Assembly (NCBI GenBank): GCA_017563185.1
Contig: JAFXIL010000088.1
Coordinates: 1-33,413 of the forward strand
Direction of reading: 5' to 3'
DNA: 33,413 nt
Source: Kiritimatiellia bacterium
Lineage (GTDB): Bacteria; Verrucomicrobiota; Kiritimatiellia; RFP12; UBA1067
Shown here: piece after piece, positions 19,039 through 26,059 of the stretch
Layout: every line of letters starts with the position of its first letter
Position numbering within the stretch: position 1 is the stretch's first letter
Notes under the pieces: model-generated
The model's database searches: none
Told to the model about the DNA's origin: nothing
What the model saw: the letters and a program-made list of their open reading frames with translations, nothing else
Program-made: the position numbers and the translations under genes

Positions 19039-19267
19039 CCGGAACTTACAAATGAAAAATTTAGGTAATGAGTATAATTACTCATTATGTCAAAAAAAGC
19101 ACAAGAAGGGTCGGCGGAGCGCAGGGCGCTCATGTCGAGGATCAGGACTCTGTGCCTGAGGGGGGGGGCTTTGCCCTCTCCGAGCTCTCCGCGCCTCCGC
19201 GTGATACATCCCAGCACCCAGCCGGACGCGATGAAGCGCGTCCCTCCCCCTCATTTGTAATTTCCGG
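19039..19267. mobile_element. Candidate MITE with 17-bp terminal inverted repeats
   Basis: The segment is bounded by CCGGAACTTACAAATGA at 19039-19055 and its near-perfect inverse TCATTTGTAATTTCCGG at 19251-19267 (16 of 17 match). Inside are a 22-bp perfect palindrome with a -10 box, a run of nine Gs at 19160-19168, and a stretch whose complement reads as an alternating (C)GCGGAGGCGCGGAG pattern resembling dispersed intergenic repeats. A 57-codon frame (19087-19260) opens at the palindrome edge with MSKKAQEGSAERRALMSRI, but its second half is Pro/Ser-rich and looks degenerate. No target-site duplication is obvious. It could instead be a decayed gene. Confidence 0.4.
19066..19087 (+). promoter_or_regulatory. 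Perfect palindrome overlapping a -10 box
   Basis: Arms TAATGAGTA and TACTCATTA around TAAT, a perfect 22-bp dyad. TATAAT (19073-19078) lies inside it, and its last base is the A of an ATG at 19087, so any transcript would be leaderless. It has the form of an autoregulatory operator. Confidence 0.5.
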
Positions 19268-19284
19268 GTGATTTGAGTTGCCAT

Positions 19285-19313
19285 TTGACCATTACGATAT
19301 CATCTGATATAAT
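19285..19313 (+). promoter_or_regulatory. Strong promoter upstream of the metallophosphoesterase remnant
   Basis: TTGACC at 19285-19290, a 17-bp spacer and TATAAT at 19308-19313 preceded by TGA (extended -10). Expected start near 19320. It is the only good promoter seen before the flavin reductase and NUDIX genes, so it probably drives them through the broken first gene. Confidence 0.75.
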
Positions 19314-19398
19314 TACATTGTCATTACAAACCAGCGGAGATAACTAAGGATTTCTGAAGGACTTGCTCTATCAAATAGGCTAAAAGGAGTTTGGGTAG

Positions 19399-19658
19399 AT
19401 GCGCATCATGGCGACATCGGATTTGCACGGAAATCTTGACGGACTTGACCCGACGGGGGCGGACGTCGTCGTCTTCGCGGGCGACGTCGCGCCGCTGCGG
19501 GGACGCGGCCCCTGGCACGTCAACGACCAGAAGAAGTGGATCAACAAGCGCTTCCGCGAATGGACGGCGTCGATTTCGAATCCAGCCGAATCTACAACGT
19601 CTCGCGTCTCGACGAGCGGTACGAAATCGCCTACGAGCCGACATTGTTGGATGTGTGA
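19399..19658 (+). pseudogene. Metallophosphoesterase gene with internal deletion and frameshift
   Basis: The ATG follows AAGGAG and the first ~55 codons read as a calcineurin-type phosphoesterase: MRIMATSDLHGNLDG has the D-x-H metal motif and VVVFAGDVAPL the GD motif. At about base 19566-19580 this frame loses meaning, while the +1-shifted frame continues as SSRIYNVSRLDERYEIAYEP and stops at 19658; that stretch fits the C-terminus of the same family. The central part with the GNH and GH-x-H motifs is missing, so the gene is dead through an internal deletion of several hundred bases. An unshifted reading runs on to 19680 as a non-homologous tail. The intact promoter and ribosome site suggest recent loss. 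Confidence 0.65.
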
Positions 19659-19695
19659 TGGAGAACCGTGTAAACACTGATAAAGGAATAACGAA

Positions 19696-20253
19696 ATGAA
19701 GAAGAACCTTGGAAAGAAAAACTGGATGTTCCCGATGCCGGTGTTGATGATCGGCACCTATGGTGCGGACGGCACGCCCGACGTAATGAACGCCGCATGG
19801 GGCGGGATCACGCTTGAGGACGAAATCACGATCTGCATCGACACCGGGCACAAGACTTGGGCGAACATCGCCGCACGCAAGGCGTTCACCGTCGCGTTCG
19901 GCACGGCCGGCGCCGTGAAGTCCTGCGACTACCTCGGCATCGCGAGCGGCAACAAGATGCCCGAGAAGGTGGCGAAGAGCGGCTTCACCGTGATGAAAAG
20001 CACATTCGTGGATGCGCCCGTCGTCAACGAACTGCCGCTCGTCCTCGAATGCGAACTCGTCTCGATGAACGAGGAGAACTGCAACGTCGTTGGCAAGATT
20101 CTCAACTGCGCGGTGGAAGAGTCCGCGCTGACGGACGGCAAGCCCGACGCGGACAAGATGAAGCCCATCTGCTTCGACACCTGCCAGCACGTCTATCGCC
20201 TTATGGGCGCGACCGTCGCCAAGGCGTTCTCTTGCGGCAAGGAGCTGATGTGA
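19696..20253 (+). CDS. Flavin reductase-like (flavoredoxin) protein
   Basis: A 185-residue FMN-binding protein of the flavin reductase/flavoredoxin type. Marks are the N-terminal WMFPMPVLMIGTYGADGTPDVMNAAWGG, a pattern common in anaerobes, the KAFTVAFGT segment and ASGNKMPEKVAKSGFT. These proteins carry electrons from NAD(P)H or ferredoxin to flavins or acceptors; the exact partner is unknown. AAAGGAATAACG precedes the ATG. The NUDIX gene follows after 11 bases, so they form a pair. Confidence 0.85.
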   Translation: MKKNLGKKNWMFPMPVLMIGTYGADGTPDVMNAAWGGITLEDEITICIDTGHKTWANIAARKAFTVAFGTAGAVKSCDYLGIASGNKMPEKVAKSGFTVMKSTFVDAPVVNELPLVLECELVSMNEENCNVVGKILNCAVEESALTDGKPDADKMKPICFDTCQHVYRLMGATVAKAFSCGKELM

Positions 20254-20264
20254 GGAATATCGAA

Positions 20265-20813
20265 ATGGCAGACCTGACTGAAAAGACGCTCGCGACCGAG
20301 CGCAAGTACACGGGGAAGATCATCAGCGTCGATCTTCTCGACATCGAACTACCTGACGGACGCAAGGCGAAGCGCGAGGTCATCCGCCACGGCAACGCGG
20401 TCGCCATACTCGCGCGCCGTCCCGACGGCAAGTTCGTGTTCGTGAAGCAGTACCGCAAGGCGGCGGAAGAGGCGCTCATCGAGGTCATCGCGGGCGGACT
20501 CGAACCGGGCGAAGACCCGATCGAGGGCGCAAAGCGCGAGACGGCCGAGGAGACTGGCTACGAGGTGACGAGCATAAAGTTCCTCACGACCATCATCTGC
20601 ACGCCCGGCTACTGCGAGGAGCGCATCCACCTCTACTTTGCGGAGCTGTCCGAGACGGCGCACGCCCAGGACCAGGACCCGGACGAAAACGTCTACCCCG
20701 TCGTCCTCTCCGAGGCCGAGGTCGAAGAAGCTATCCGCAACGGCACGATATTCGATTCAAAGACATTGTCCGCCTGGCTCTGCTGGCGGATTGCAAGAGA
20801 GCGCATTGGTTGA
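20265..20813 (+). CDS. NUDIX hydrolase, ADP-ribose pyrophosphatase type
   Basis: A 182-residue protein. The Nudix box is complete: GGLEPGEDPIEGAKRETAEETGY holds the G, E and REx2EE metal-binding residues at about 80-102. The preceding KFVFVKQYRKAAEEALIEVIAGG and the following CTPGYCEERIHLYFA match ADP-ribose/ADP-sugar pyrophosphatases, which split ADP-ribose to AMP and ribose 5-phosphate. The start at 20265 gives the typical N-terminus for the family; the open frame upstream overlaps the flavin reductase gene in another frame. Pairing with a flavin reductase suggests clean-up of damaged nicotinamide cofactors, which is inference. Confidence 0.88.
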   Translation: MADLTEKTLATERKYTGKIISVDLLDIELPDGRKAKREVIRHGNAVAILARRPDGKFVFVKQYRKAAEEALIEVIAGGLEPGEDPIEGAKRETAEETGYEVTSIKFLTTIICTPGYCEERIHLYFAELSETAHAQDQDPDENVYPVVLSEAEVEEAIRNGTIFDSKTLSAWLCWRIARERIG

Positions 20814-20969
20814 TGCCTACAACACACTTGTGACATCGCGCGTGAAAGCGCCACCGCGGCGTGACGATGAGCGAAATCGCGCTTGCTTGGCATTTCGCGA
20901 AGGGTGTGGTCGCGGCAGTCGCTTGCGCGGCGACGGGATTCGCGACGGCGCGGCAGACGGGCAAGCACA

Positions 20970-20999
20970 TTGACATACCCTACGGGGGTATGGTATAAT
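20970..20999 (+). promoter_or_regulatory. csoR promoter
   Basis: TTGACA at 20970-20975, an 18-bp spacer and TATAAT at 20994-20999 preceded by TGG (extended -10). Expected start near 21006, giving a ~26-nt leader with AAAGGA before the csoR ATG. The core reads almost the same as the psd promoter at 31115. Confidence 0.85.
20975..20991 (+). promoter_or_regulatory. CsoR-type operator between -35 and -10
   Basis: Inverted repeat ATACCC-N5-GGGTAT with a run of five Gs, filling most of the promoter spacer. Known CsoR/RcnR-family operators have this form, an AT-flanked C/G tract such as TACCC...GGGTA. Repressor bound here would block RNA polymerase and be released by metal. Confidence 0.75.
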
Positions 21000-21031
21000 A
21001 TGCGGCCGATGAGACATTGAAAGGACAAAAG

Positions 21032-21310
21032 ATGAAAAAATGCATTGAAGACGTGACGTCGCTCCAGCTTAGGCTGAAGAAGATAATCGGACAGCTGACT
21101 GGTGTCCAGAAGATGCTTGTGGAGGACATTCCCTGCGAGGACATCCTCACTCAGCTCAACGCTGCGAACGGGGCGCTACATCGCCTGTCGTTCATCGTGC
21201 TCGACGGGCATCTCCGCCATTGCGTGCGCGAGGGCATCGAAAAAGGGAACGCCGACGAGACGATTGAATCGTTCGCCGAGGCTCTTGAAAGTTTCTCGAA
21301 GATGGCTTGA
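21032..21310 (+). CDS. csoR: CsoR-family metal-sensing repressor
   Basis: A 92-residue all-helical repressor of the CsoR/RcnR/FrmR family. Residues C35, H60 and C64 (PCEDIL and GHLRHC) form the C-H-C triad used by CsoR to bind Cu(I); RcnR has H at the third position and CstR lacks the histidine. The RLKKIIGQLTGVQKMLVED start is the family signature. The ATG at 21032 is chosen for the AAAGGA site; an in-frame TTG at 21017 would add five residues. It probably represses its own promoter through the operator at 20975 and controls the efflux permease that follows. Confidence 0.9.
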   Translation: MKKCIEDVTSLQLRLKKIIGQLTGVQKMLVEDIPCEDILTQLNAANGALHRLSFIVLDGHLRHCVREGIEKGNADETIESFAEALESFSKMA

Positions 21311-21324
21311 ACGAGGTTCGGGAC

Positions 21325-22332
21325 ATGAATGACATATTGCTTGCTTTTGTCCATGTGTTTGCCATGATGGCACCGTGGCTCGTCTTCGGATTCCTCATGG
21401 CGGGTGTCATCGCCGTATGGATTCCGAGAGGCTGGGTCAATCGCATGATGGGTGGCCGTTCCGGGTTTGGCGGCATTCTTCGTGCCGTCGCAATCGGCGT
21501 GCCGCTTCCGATCTGCTCTTGCGGCGTTCTGCCTATCGCCGCCGGATTGCGCAAGCACGGCGCGGGGAAGGGCCCAACCGCCGCACTTCTCATATCTACG
21601 CCGCAGACCGGCATCGATTCCGTTCTGGCAACATACGCACTGCTTGGTCCTGTCTTTGCGGTGGCGCGTCCCGTTGCCGCCGCGCTTACGGGAATCGTGG
21701 GCGGCGCTGTGGTCTCGGCGGTAGGCGGAGAAGATGCGGCCACGGTGTCCGTTGAGGATGCATCCGCCGGTTCGCGGGGGATAAGAGCGATATTCTGGCA
21801 GGCGTACAGGCGGCTTCTTGGGTCCGTCGCAAAGCCGCTTGCGGTAGGTCTAGCCGTTTCTGCGCTTGTCACGGTACTTGTGCCCGACAATTTTTTCGCG
21901 GATGCATTCCACGGCAGCGACTGGATCGCGATGCCGGTGATGGCTCTTGTCGGGTTCCCGATGTACGTATGCTCGACAGCATCGATTCCGATCGCCGCGT
22001 CGCTCGTAGCCAAGGGTGTCTCGCCTGGAGCGGCGTTCGTGTTTCTGATGGTAGGCCCCGCGATGAACGCGATGTCGCTCACGACCGTTGCCGCCCTAGT
22101 CGGACGCAAGGCCGCAGCCGCATACGTCGCTGTGATCATAGTTGGCGCAATCCTCTGCGGCATTGCGATCAACATGGTTCCAAATGCGCTGCCCATGTCT
22201 GCCTCGGTCGCATCTACGAGACACTCGCTTTCCATCGTTCATTGGGCGTCTGCCGTGTTCTTGGCGGCTATGATGGCCTATAATCTGATGCGACCGTTGG
22301 GGATGGGGCATCATGGCCGCCAAGAAAAATAG
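21325..22332 (+). CDS. SO_0444-type Cu/Zn efflux permease (DUF318 family)
   Basis: A 335-residue membrane protein with about eight hydrophobic helices. The signature PLPICSCGVLPIAAGLRKHGAGKGP, described here in parts, the STPQTGIDSV stretch and the second-half repeat VGFPMYVCSTASIPIAASLVAKGVSPGAA belong to the COG0701 permease family, whose SO_0444 branch exports copper and zinc. The C-terminus has a small histidine group (MGHHG). csoR lies directly upstream, supporting metal efflux. The ATG at 21325 is favoured; a TTG overlapping the csoR stop at 21307 is an alternative. The 3' end overlaps the umuD start by 20 bases. Confidence 0.82.
   Translation: MNDILLAFVHVFAMMAPWLVFGFLMAGVIAVWIPRGWVNRMMGGRSGFGGILRAVAIGVPLPICSCGVLPIAAGLRKHGAGKGPTAALLISTPQTGIDSVLATYALLGPVFAVARPVAAALTGIVGGAVVSAVGGEDAATVSVEDASAGSRGIRAIFWQAYRRLLGSVAKPLAVGLAVSALVTVLVPDNFFADAFHGSDWIAMPVMALVGFPMYVCSTASIPIAASLVAKGVSPGAAFVFLMVGPAMNAMSLTTVAALVGRKAAAAYVAVIIVGAILCGIAINMVPNALPMSASVASTRHSLSIVHWASAVFLAAMMAYNLMRPLGMGHHGRQEK
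22279..22284 (+). promoter_or_regulatory. Possible umuD -10 element inside the permease gene
   Basis: TATAAT 29 bases before the umuD ATG. The sequence 16-18 bp upstream (TGTTCT region) is a poor -35 and no recognisable LexA box is seen. If active, umuDC would have a promoter of its own in addition to read-through from csoR. Confidence 0.3.
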
Positions 22333-22744
22333 GGAAGTCTGCGCTGTGAGTAGAACAGTAAAAGTATCGGGGTCGGTGGTGGCCGGTTTCCCGTCGCCGG
22401 CCGAACAGTACCTTGAACCGCCGCTTGATCTGAACGAGTTTCTGGTGAAGCGTCCCTCGGCGACGTTCTTTGTCCGTGTTCAGGGCGACTCGATGGTTGG
22501 CGCGGGCATCAACGACGGTGACCTGCTCGTGGTTGATCGTTCCCTCCGCCCTGCCTCTGGCGACGTGGTCATCGCTAGCGTCGATGGTGATTTTACGGTC
22601 AAAACCTACCGCCATGACAAGGACGGCGTTCGGCTCGAACCGGCAAACCCCAACTATCCCGTCATCCGTCTCAATCCCGGACAGGAACTTGACTACTTCG
22701 GCAAGGTGACGGCCTGTATACACAGATTTGCAGGGAAAAGATAA
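22313..22744 (+). CDS. umuD: UmuD-like SOS mutagenesis peptidase
   Basis: A 143-residue S24-family protein that self-cleaves when stimulated by RecA filament to give UmuD', a subunit of DNA polymerase V. The cleavage site is A24-G25 in VVAGFPSPAE, and the catalytic dyad is S60 (QGDSMVGAG) and K97 (GDFTVKTY). All three positions equal the E. coli numbering (cleavage 24/25, S60, K97), which supports the ATG at 22313 even though it overlaps the permease gene by 20 bases. umuC begins two bases after its stop. The overlap suggests translation coupled to the metal-efflux gene. Confidence 0.93.
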   Translation: MAAKKNREVCAVSRTVKVSGSVVAGFPSPAEQYLEPPLDLNEFLVKRPSATFFVRVQGDSMVGAGINDGDLLVVDRSLRPASGDVVIASVDGDFTVKTYRHDKDGVRLEPANPNYPVIRLNPGQELDYFGKVTACIHRFAGKR

Positions 22745-22745
22745 G

Positions 22746-23993
22746 ATGATTGGATTGGTGGATGGAAACAACTTCTTCGTTTCCTGCGAGCGCGTGTTCG
22801 ACCGCCGCCTCGTTGGACGGCCGGTGGCCGTCCTCTCCAACAACGACGGCTGCTGCGTCTCTCGCTCAAACGAGTTCAAGGCGCTCGGTATTCCGATGGG
22901 CACGCCGTACTTCCAGCTGAAAGATCGCGAGGCGGCGGGCGAGCTGTTCTTCCGCTCGTCCAACTACGAGTTGTACGGCGACATGTCGCGGCGCATCATT
23001 TCCATCCTCCGCGATGAGGCAGTGGATGTAGAGCAGTATTCCATCGACGAGGCGTTCATTTTCCCGCCAACGACGGCCGCCGCAGACTACGCCATCTACG
23101 GGCGGCGCCTACGTGCCAAGATTCTCCGCTGGGTGGGTATCCCGTGCGGCATTGGTTTCGCGCCCACGAAGACGCTCGCGAAGATAGCGAACCACATCGG
23201 CAAGAAGCTTCCCGACGGCGTGTTTCTCATGCTGGACGATCCTACGGAAATACTCTCCGCCCTGCCAGTGCAGGAGGTATGGGGCGTAGGGCGGCGATTG
23301 CCCGCAAAGCTCCACGCCGTGCGGATCATCACCGCCCAGCAGCTCCGCGACGCCGCCGACGATACGATCCGGTCCGTCGGCGGCGTGACGCTCCTGCGCA
23401 CGGCGATGGAGCTGCGCGGCATCCAGTGCCATGAGGGGCTGGACTACGATGCGGACCCAGATTCAATCTCCTGTTCGCGTTCGTTCGGCGAGCCGGCCAC
23501 CACGGCGGAGGCGCTAGCGGAGTCCATCGCCGCCTACACCGCGCAGGCAGCCGCCAAACTCCGCCGGCACGGGCTTCTCGCGTCCGGGTGCAACATCTAC
23601 GCGCAGGTTTTCGCTCCGTGCGGAGGCGGAGACTTTATCGGTCGCACTGTTGTCTTTCCTGCGCCTACGGACGCGACGAACGAGATGCTCCGCGCCATCC
23701 GCGAGGAGGTGGGTGCGCTCTACGTATCAGGGACGCGCTACCGCAAGACGGGCATCGTGTTCTTCGGCCTCGAAAAGCCCGGCACTGCACACCAGACCGA
23801 CCTCTTCGACGCTATGCCGTCATCCGAGAAGTCGCGCCTGTACGCCGCCGTGGATGCTCTTAACGCCCGCTACGGCAAGGGAAAGGTGTTCTCCGCTGCC
23901 CAGGGGCTGGGCGCGCGGTCGTGGCACATGAAGCGGCGGAAGCTCTCCCGACGCCCCACAACCCGCTGGGACGAGCTGATGACGGTGAGATGA
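22746..23993 (+). CDS. umuC: DNA polymerase V catalytic subunit UmuC
   Basis: A 415-residue Y-family translesion polymerase. The palm motifs are clear: IGLVDGNNFFVSCERVFD at the N-terminus with the first metal-binding aspartate, NNDGCCVSRSNEFKALGI, and YSIDEAF with the second D/E pair near residue 100. The PCGIGFAPTKTLAKIANH stretch, the helix-hairpin-helix (VWGVGRRLPAKL) and the little-finger domain with DLFD near the C-terminus (possible beta-clamp contact) follow. The ATG at 22746 begins exactly at the conserved N-terminus. Together with umuD it forms an error-prone polymerase, here the last gene of the csoR-permease-umuDC series. Confidence 0.95.
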   Translation: MIGLVDGNNFFVSCERVFDRRLVGRPVAVLSNNDGCCVSRSNEFKALGIPMGTPYFQLKDREAAGELFFRSSNYELYGDMSRRIISILRDEAVDVEQYSIDEAFIFPPTTAAADYAIYGRRLRAKILRWVGIPCGIGFAPTKTLAKIANHIGKKLPDGVFLMLDDPTEILSALPVQEVWGVGRRLPAKLHAVRIITAQQLRDAADDTIRSVGGVTLLRTAMELRGIQCHEGLDYDADPDSISCSRSFGEPATTAEALAESIAAYTAQAAAKLRRHGLLASGCNIYAQVFAPCGGGDFIGRTVVFPAPTDATNEMLRAIREEVGALYVSGTRYRKTGIVFFGLEKPGTAHQTDLFDAMPSSEKSRLYAAVDALNARYGKGKVFSAAQGLGARSWHMKRRKLSRRPTTRWDELMTVR

Positions 23994-24043
23994 GTGAGGC
24001 ACACCCGCTCCTATCGTTCTTCTTATGTACGGGGATAAGTGCC

Positions 24044-24065
24044 AATTACCGCCTGCGGCAATTTT
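24044..24065 (+). terminator. Weak terminator-like hairpin after umuC
   Basis: Stem AATT-A-CCGC / GCGG-C-AATT with one mismatch and a 2-base loop, followed by TTTAT. Small and imperfect. Confidence 0.3.
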
Positions 24066-24119
24066 ATGATTTCCGTCTGCTTGGTTTTACGATTATCCGA
24101 TTGACGGCTTTACGATTAT
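24063..24119 (+). repeat. Three direct repeats at exact 23-bp period upstream of the ATPase gene
   Basis: TTTACGATTAT occurs at 24086-24096 and 24109-24119, and a degenerate copy TTTATGATTTC at 24063-24073. Starts are 23 bp apart both times. The last two copies flank the -35 box at 24101, so the array is placed like an operator. Confidence 0.6.
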
Positions 24120-24129
24120 ATGGTACACT
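24101..24129 (+). promoter_or_regulatory. Promoter of the DUF4143 ATPase gene
   Basis: TTGACG at 24101-24106, a 17-bp spacer and TACACT at 24124-24129 with a TGG just upstream (extended -10). Start expected near 24136; AAAGGAA precedes the ATG at 24162. It lies within the 23-bp repeat array. Confidence 0.65.
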
Positions 24130-24161
24130 CTCCTCGCAAACAGTGCGAAAGGAAATGTTCG

Positions 24162-25388
24162 ATGCAGTATTTGCGCCATATAGAGACCACGGCGATGGAG
24201 GTGGCTACAACTTTTCGCGCCATGATCGTCTGTGGTCCGCGACAAGTGGGGAAAACGTGGCTTCTGCGCAAGTTGACGGCGCAGATAGGAGGGTATTCCA
24301 TGGTGACGTTAGATGACGATTCGCTTTGCGAGCAAGCGCGTTTCGATCCGGGCTTGTTCGTTCAGGCGCATCCGGCGCCCCTTTATATTGATGAAGTGCA
24401 GCGCGCCCCGGCGTTATTTCCCGCGCTCAAGCGGACTCTCGACGAATCGGATGCCCGAGGACAGTATCTGATGACGGGCTCCCAGCAGTTCAGCCTTATG
24501 AAAGGAGCGAAGGAAAGTCTTGCCGGTCGAGTGGGGATCCTTCGGCTCCAAGGGCTTTCCAAGGCGGAGATCGAGCAAAGGCCGTCAGCGGCTCACTTCC
24601 TTCCCGACATGGACGCTCGCAGATGGCCAGTTTCGGGTGATTGGGGCGTTAGGCGTGTCTATGAGGCCGTGGTCAGGGGATGTTATCCTGAATGCTTCAG
24701 CGAACCGAGGATGAACATATCGCGGTATTTCGCATCATACGTGGAAACCTACATCGAACGCGACATCCGCGAGATGGTGGACATTGCGAATGTCGGCGTG
24801 TTCAGGACCTTCATGCGCGTCTGCGCCGCACGTACGGGGCAACTTCTGAACTACGCCGACCTTGCAAGAGACGTTGGCATCAGCGTACCGACCGCTCGTG
24901 CATGGCTATCGCTCCTGGAAACGTCTGGCATTGTCTACATACTTCACCCGTACTACAACAATCTTATCAAGCGCGCGGTCAAGACACCGAAGCTTTATTT
25001 CACGGATGCAGGGCTTTGTGCGCATCTTCTCGGAATTTCAACTGCCGATGCTGCGATTGCCTCTCCGGCGAGCGGCGCGCTGCTGGAGACGTACGTCGTG
25101 ATGGAAATCATGAAGAGTCATTGGTATTCAGGCTCGGATGCGCAGTTCTGGTTCTTCCGCGATGCGGCAGGACACGAGGTCGATATCGTCATCGAACACG
25201 GTGGAGGCCTGTATCCGGTGGAAATAAAGCGCGCAACTGCAGTAAAGGCGGTTGACATAAGGCGCAACATGGATGTCTTCCGTGCGACTACGGGGCCAAG
25301 CGCTTCAACGGGTGCCGTCGTGCTTGTCAGTAGAACGTTCGGAGCGCTTGACGCAACTACGGCGCTGATTCCAGTGGGAGCATTATGA
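24162..25388 (+). CDS. AAA ATPase with DUF4143 domain
   Basis: A 408-residue protein of the prokaryotic AAA_14/DUF4143 family. Walker A is GPRQVGKT at residues 25-32, Walker B is PLYIDEVQRAP at about 75-85, and YLMTGSQQF is the sensor-like strand. Residues ~200-390 form DUF4143: YVETYIERDIREMV, a helix-turn-helix-like LARDVGISVPTARAWLSLLETSGIV, LYFTDAGLCAHLLG and a PD-(D/E)xK-like fold near the end (GHEVDIVIEHGGGLYPVEIK). The D...E-x-K spacing resembles nuclease-type active sites. The family is abundant in gut anaerobes and its function is unknown; roles as mobile or defence genes have been proposed. The start at 24162 has a good ribosome site. Confidence 0.9.
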   Translation: MQYLRHIETTAMEVATTFRAMIVCGPRQVGKTWLLRKLTAQIGGYSMVTLDDDSLCEQARFDPGLFVQAHPAPLYIDEVQRAPALFPALKRTLDESDARGQYLMTGSQQFSLMKGAKESLAGRVGILRLQGLSKAEIEQRPSAAHFLPDMDARRWPVSGDWGVRRVYEAVVRGCYPECFSEPRMNISRYFASYVETYIERDIREMVDIANVGVFRTFMRVCAARTGQLLNYADLARDVGISVPTARAWLSLLETSGIVYILHPYYNNLIKRAVKTPKLYFTDAGLCAHLLGISTADAAIASPASGALLETYVVMEIMKSHWYSGSDAQFWFFRDAAGHEVDIVIEHGGGLYPVEIKRATAVKAVDIRRNMDVFRATTGPSASTGAVVLVSRTFGALDATTALIPVGAL

Positions 25389-25403
25389 ACTCGAGGAGGG
25401 CAA

Positions 25404-25931
25404 ATGCCGATGATCGTGACAATGGCATCTCGGTTCGTGCGCCTGCAAGGGGCTGAGCTCCCACGAGCCACACGCAACGGATCCCGCGTGACCGTAAGTT
25501 CTACCGACATTCCCGCGAAGGTCGAACGTCTTGGCGACAAGCTGGCACGCTACACCTCGCGGCTCGTGTTCAGCTTCATCGACATCAACGCCTACAAGAA
25601 GGTTGGCGGCAACCTCAAAAAAGGCGGAGTCAACGCCCGTGAGTTCACGCCGGATGAAATGTGCGAAGTGGCGCAACGCATCGGCGAACTGGCGAGAGGA
25701 TAATGCGGCGGCATGGGCAAACTGGAAGTGGCATTGCGATTGTCCTCATGCGGAAACGATCACGGGTGAAACATCAGCAGAGACGAGGTGCGCATGAAAT
25801 GCATTGTCGAGCTATTTGGTAACGACCGAAACGGGCGAAAGATGATCGCGTGGGGGCGGCGCATCGGTTGCACGGATGCAGAACACGTGTTTGACACCGA
25901 ACGTCGGAACGTTACCCAAGCTTATAAATAA
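25404..25931 (+). pseudogene. Decayed DUF1848 (radical-SAM-like) gene
   Basis: The frame 25404-25703 has a stretch (RLVFSFIDINAYKKVGGNL ... FTPDEMCEVAQRIGELA) that resembles the middle of DUF1848 proteins, where a SFxD motif and a paired helix precede a TCAE-like cysteine motif. The N-terminal TDIP and ASR elements appear only as scraps, and the expected 150 residues before the middle part are missing. After 25703 the frame shifts; a separate 45-codon frame (25794-25931) begins MKCIVELFGNDRNGR, similar to the family's C-terminal CID...LFG part. The final CxxxC region is absent. It is read as a gene broken by deletions and frameshifts; a divergent small gene is the alternative. Confidence 0.4.
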
Positions 25932-25944
25932 TCCAAAATTATAA

Positions 25945-25974
25945 TTGACAAAATGGCAGGGGGGGGGGTAAAAT
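25945..25974 (+). promoter_or_regulatory. Promoter with ten-G spacer tract, upstream of the giant surface-protein gene
   Basis: TTGACA at 25945-25950 and TAAAAT at 25969-25974 are separated by 18 bp, and the last ten spacer bases (25959-25968) are all G. Expected start near 25981, giving a ~79-nt leader. Loss or gain of a G would change the spacing to 17 or 19 bp and so promoter strength. A second TATAAT at 25981 has no matching -35. Confidence 0.7.
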
Positions 25975-26059
25975 AATACATATAATTTTTGGGGGTATTG
26001 TTGCAAGTTGCGGTGATGTTCCCGAAGAGGCGTCTGTGCAAATGAGAAAGGAAGCATCC

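Noticed and set aside
19570-19600. tRNA-like TTCGAATCC sequence
   Set aside because: No acceptor or anticodon stem around it; it lies in the broken phosphoesterase gene. No tRNA or rRNA gene was found in the window.
20867-20998. 43-codon frame starting MSEIALAWHFAKG between the NUDIX gene and csoR
   Set aside because: It ends inside the csoR promoter, has no ribosome site and no known relative; hydrophobic character alone is not enough.
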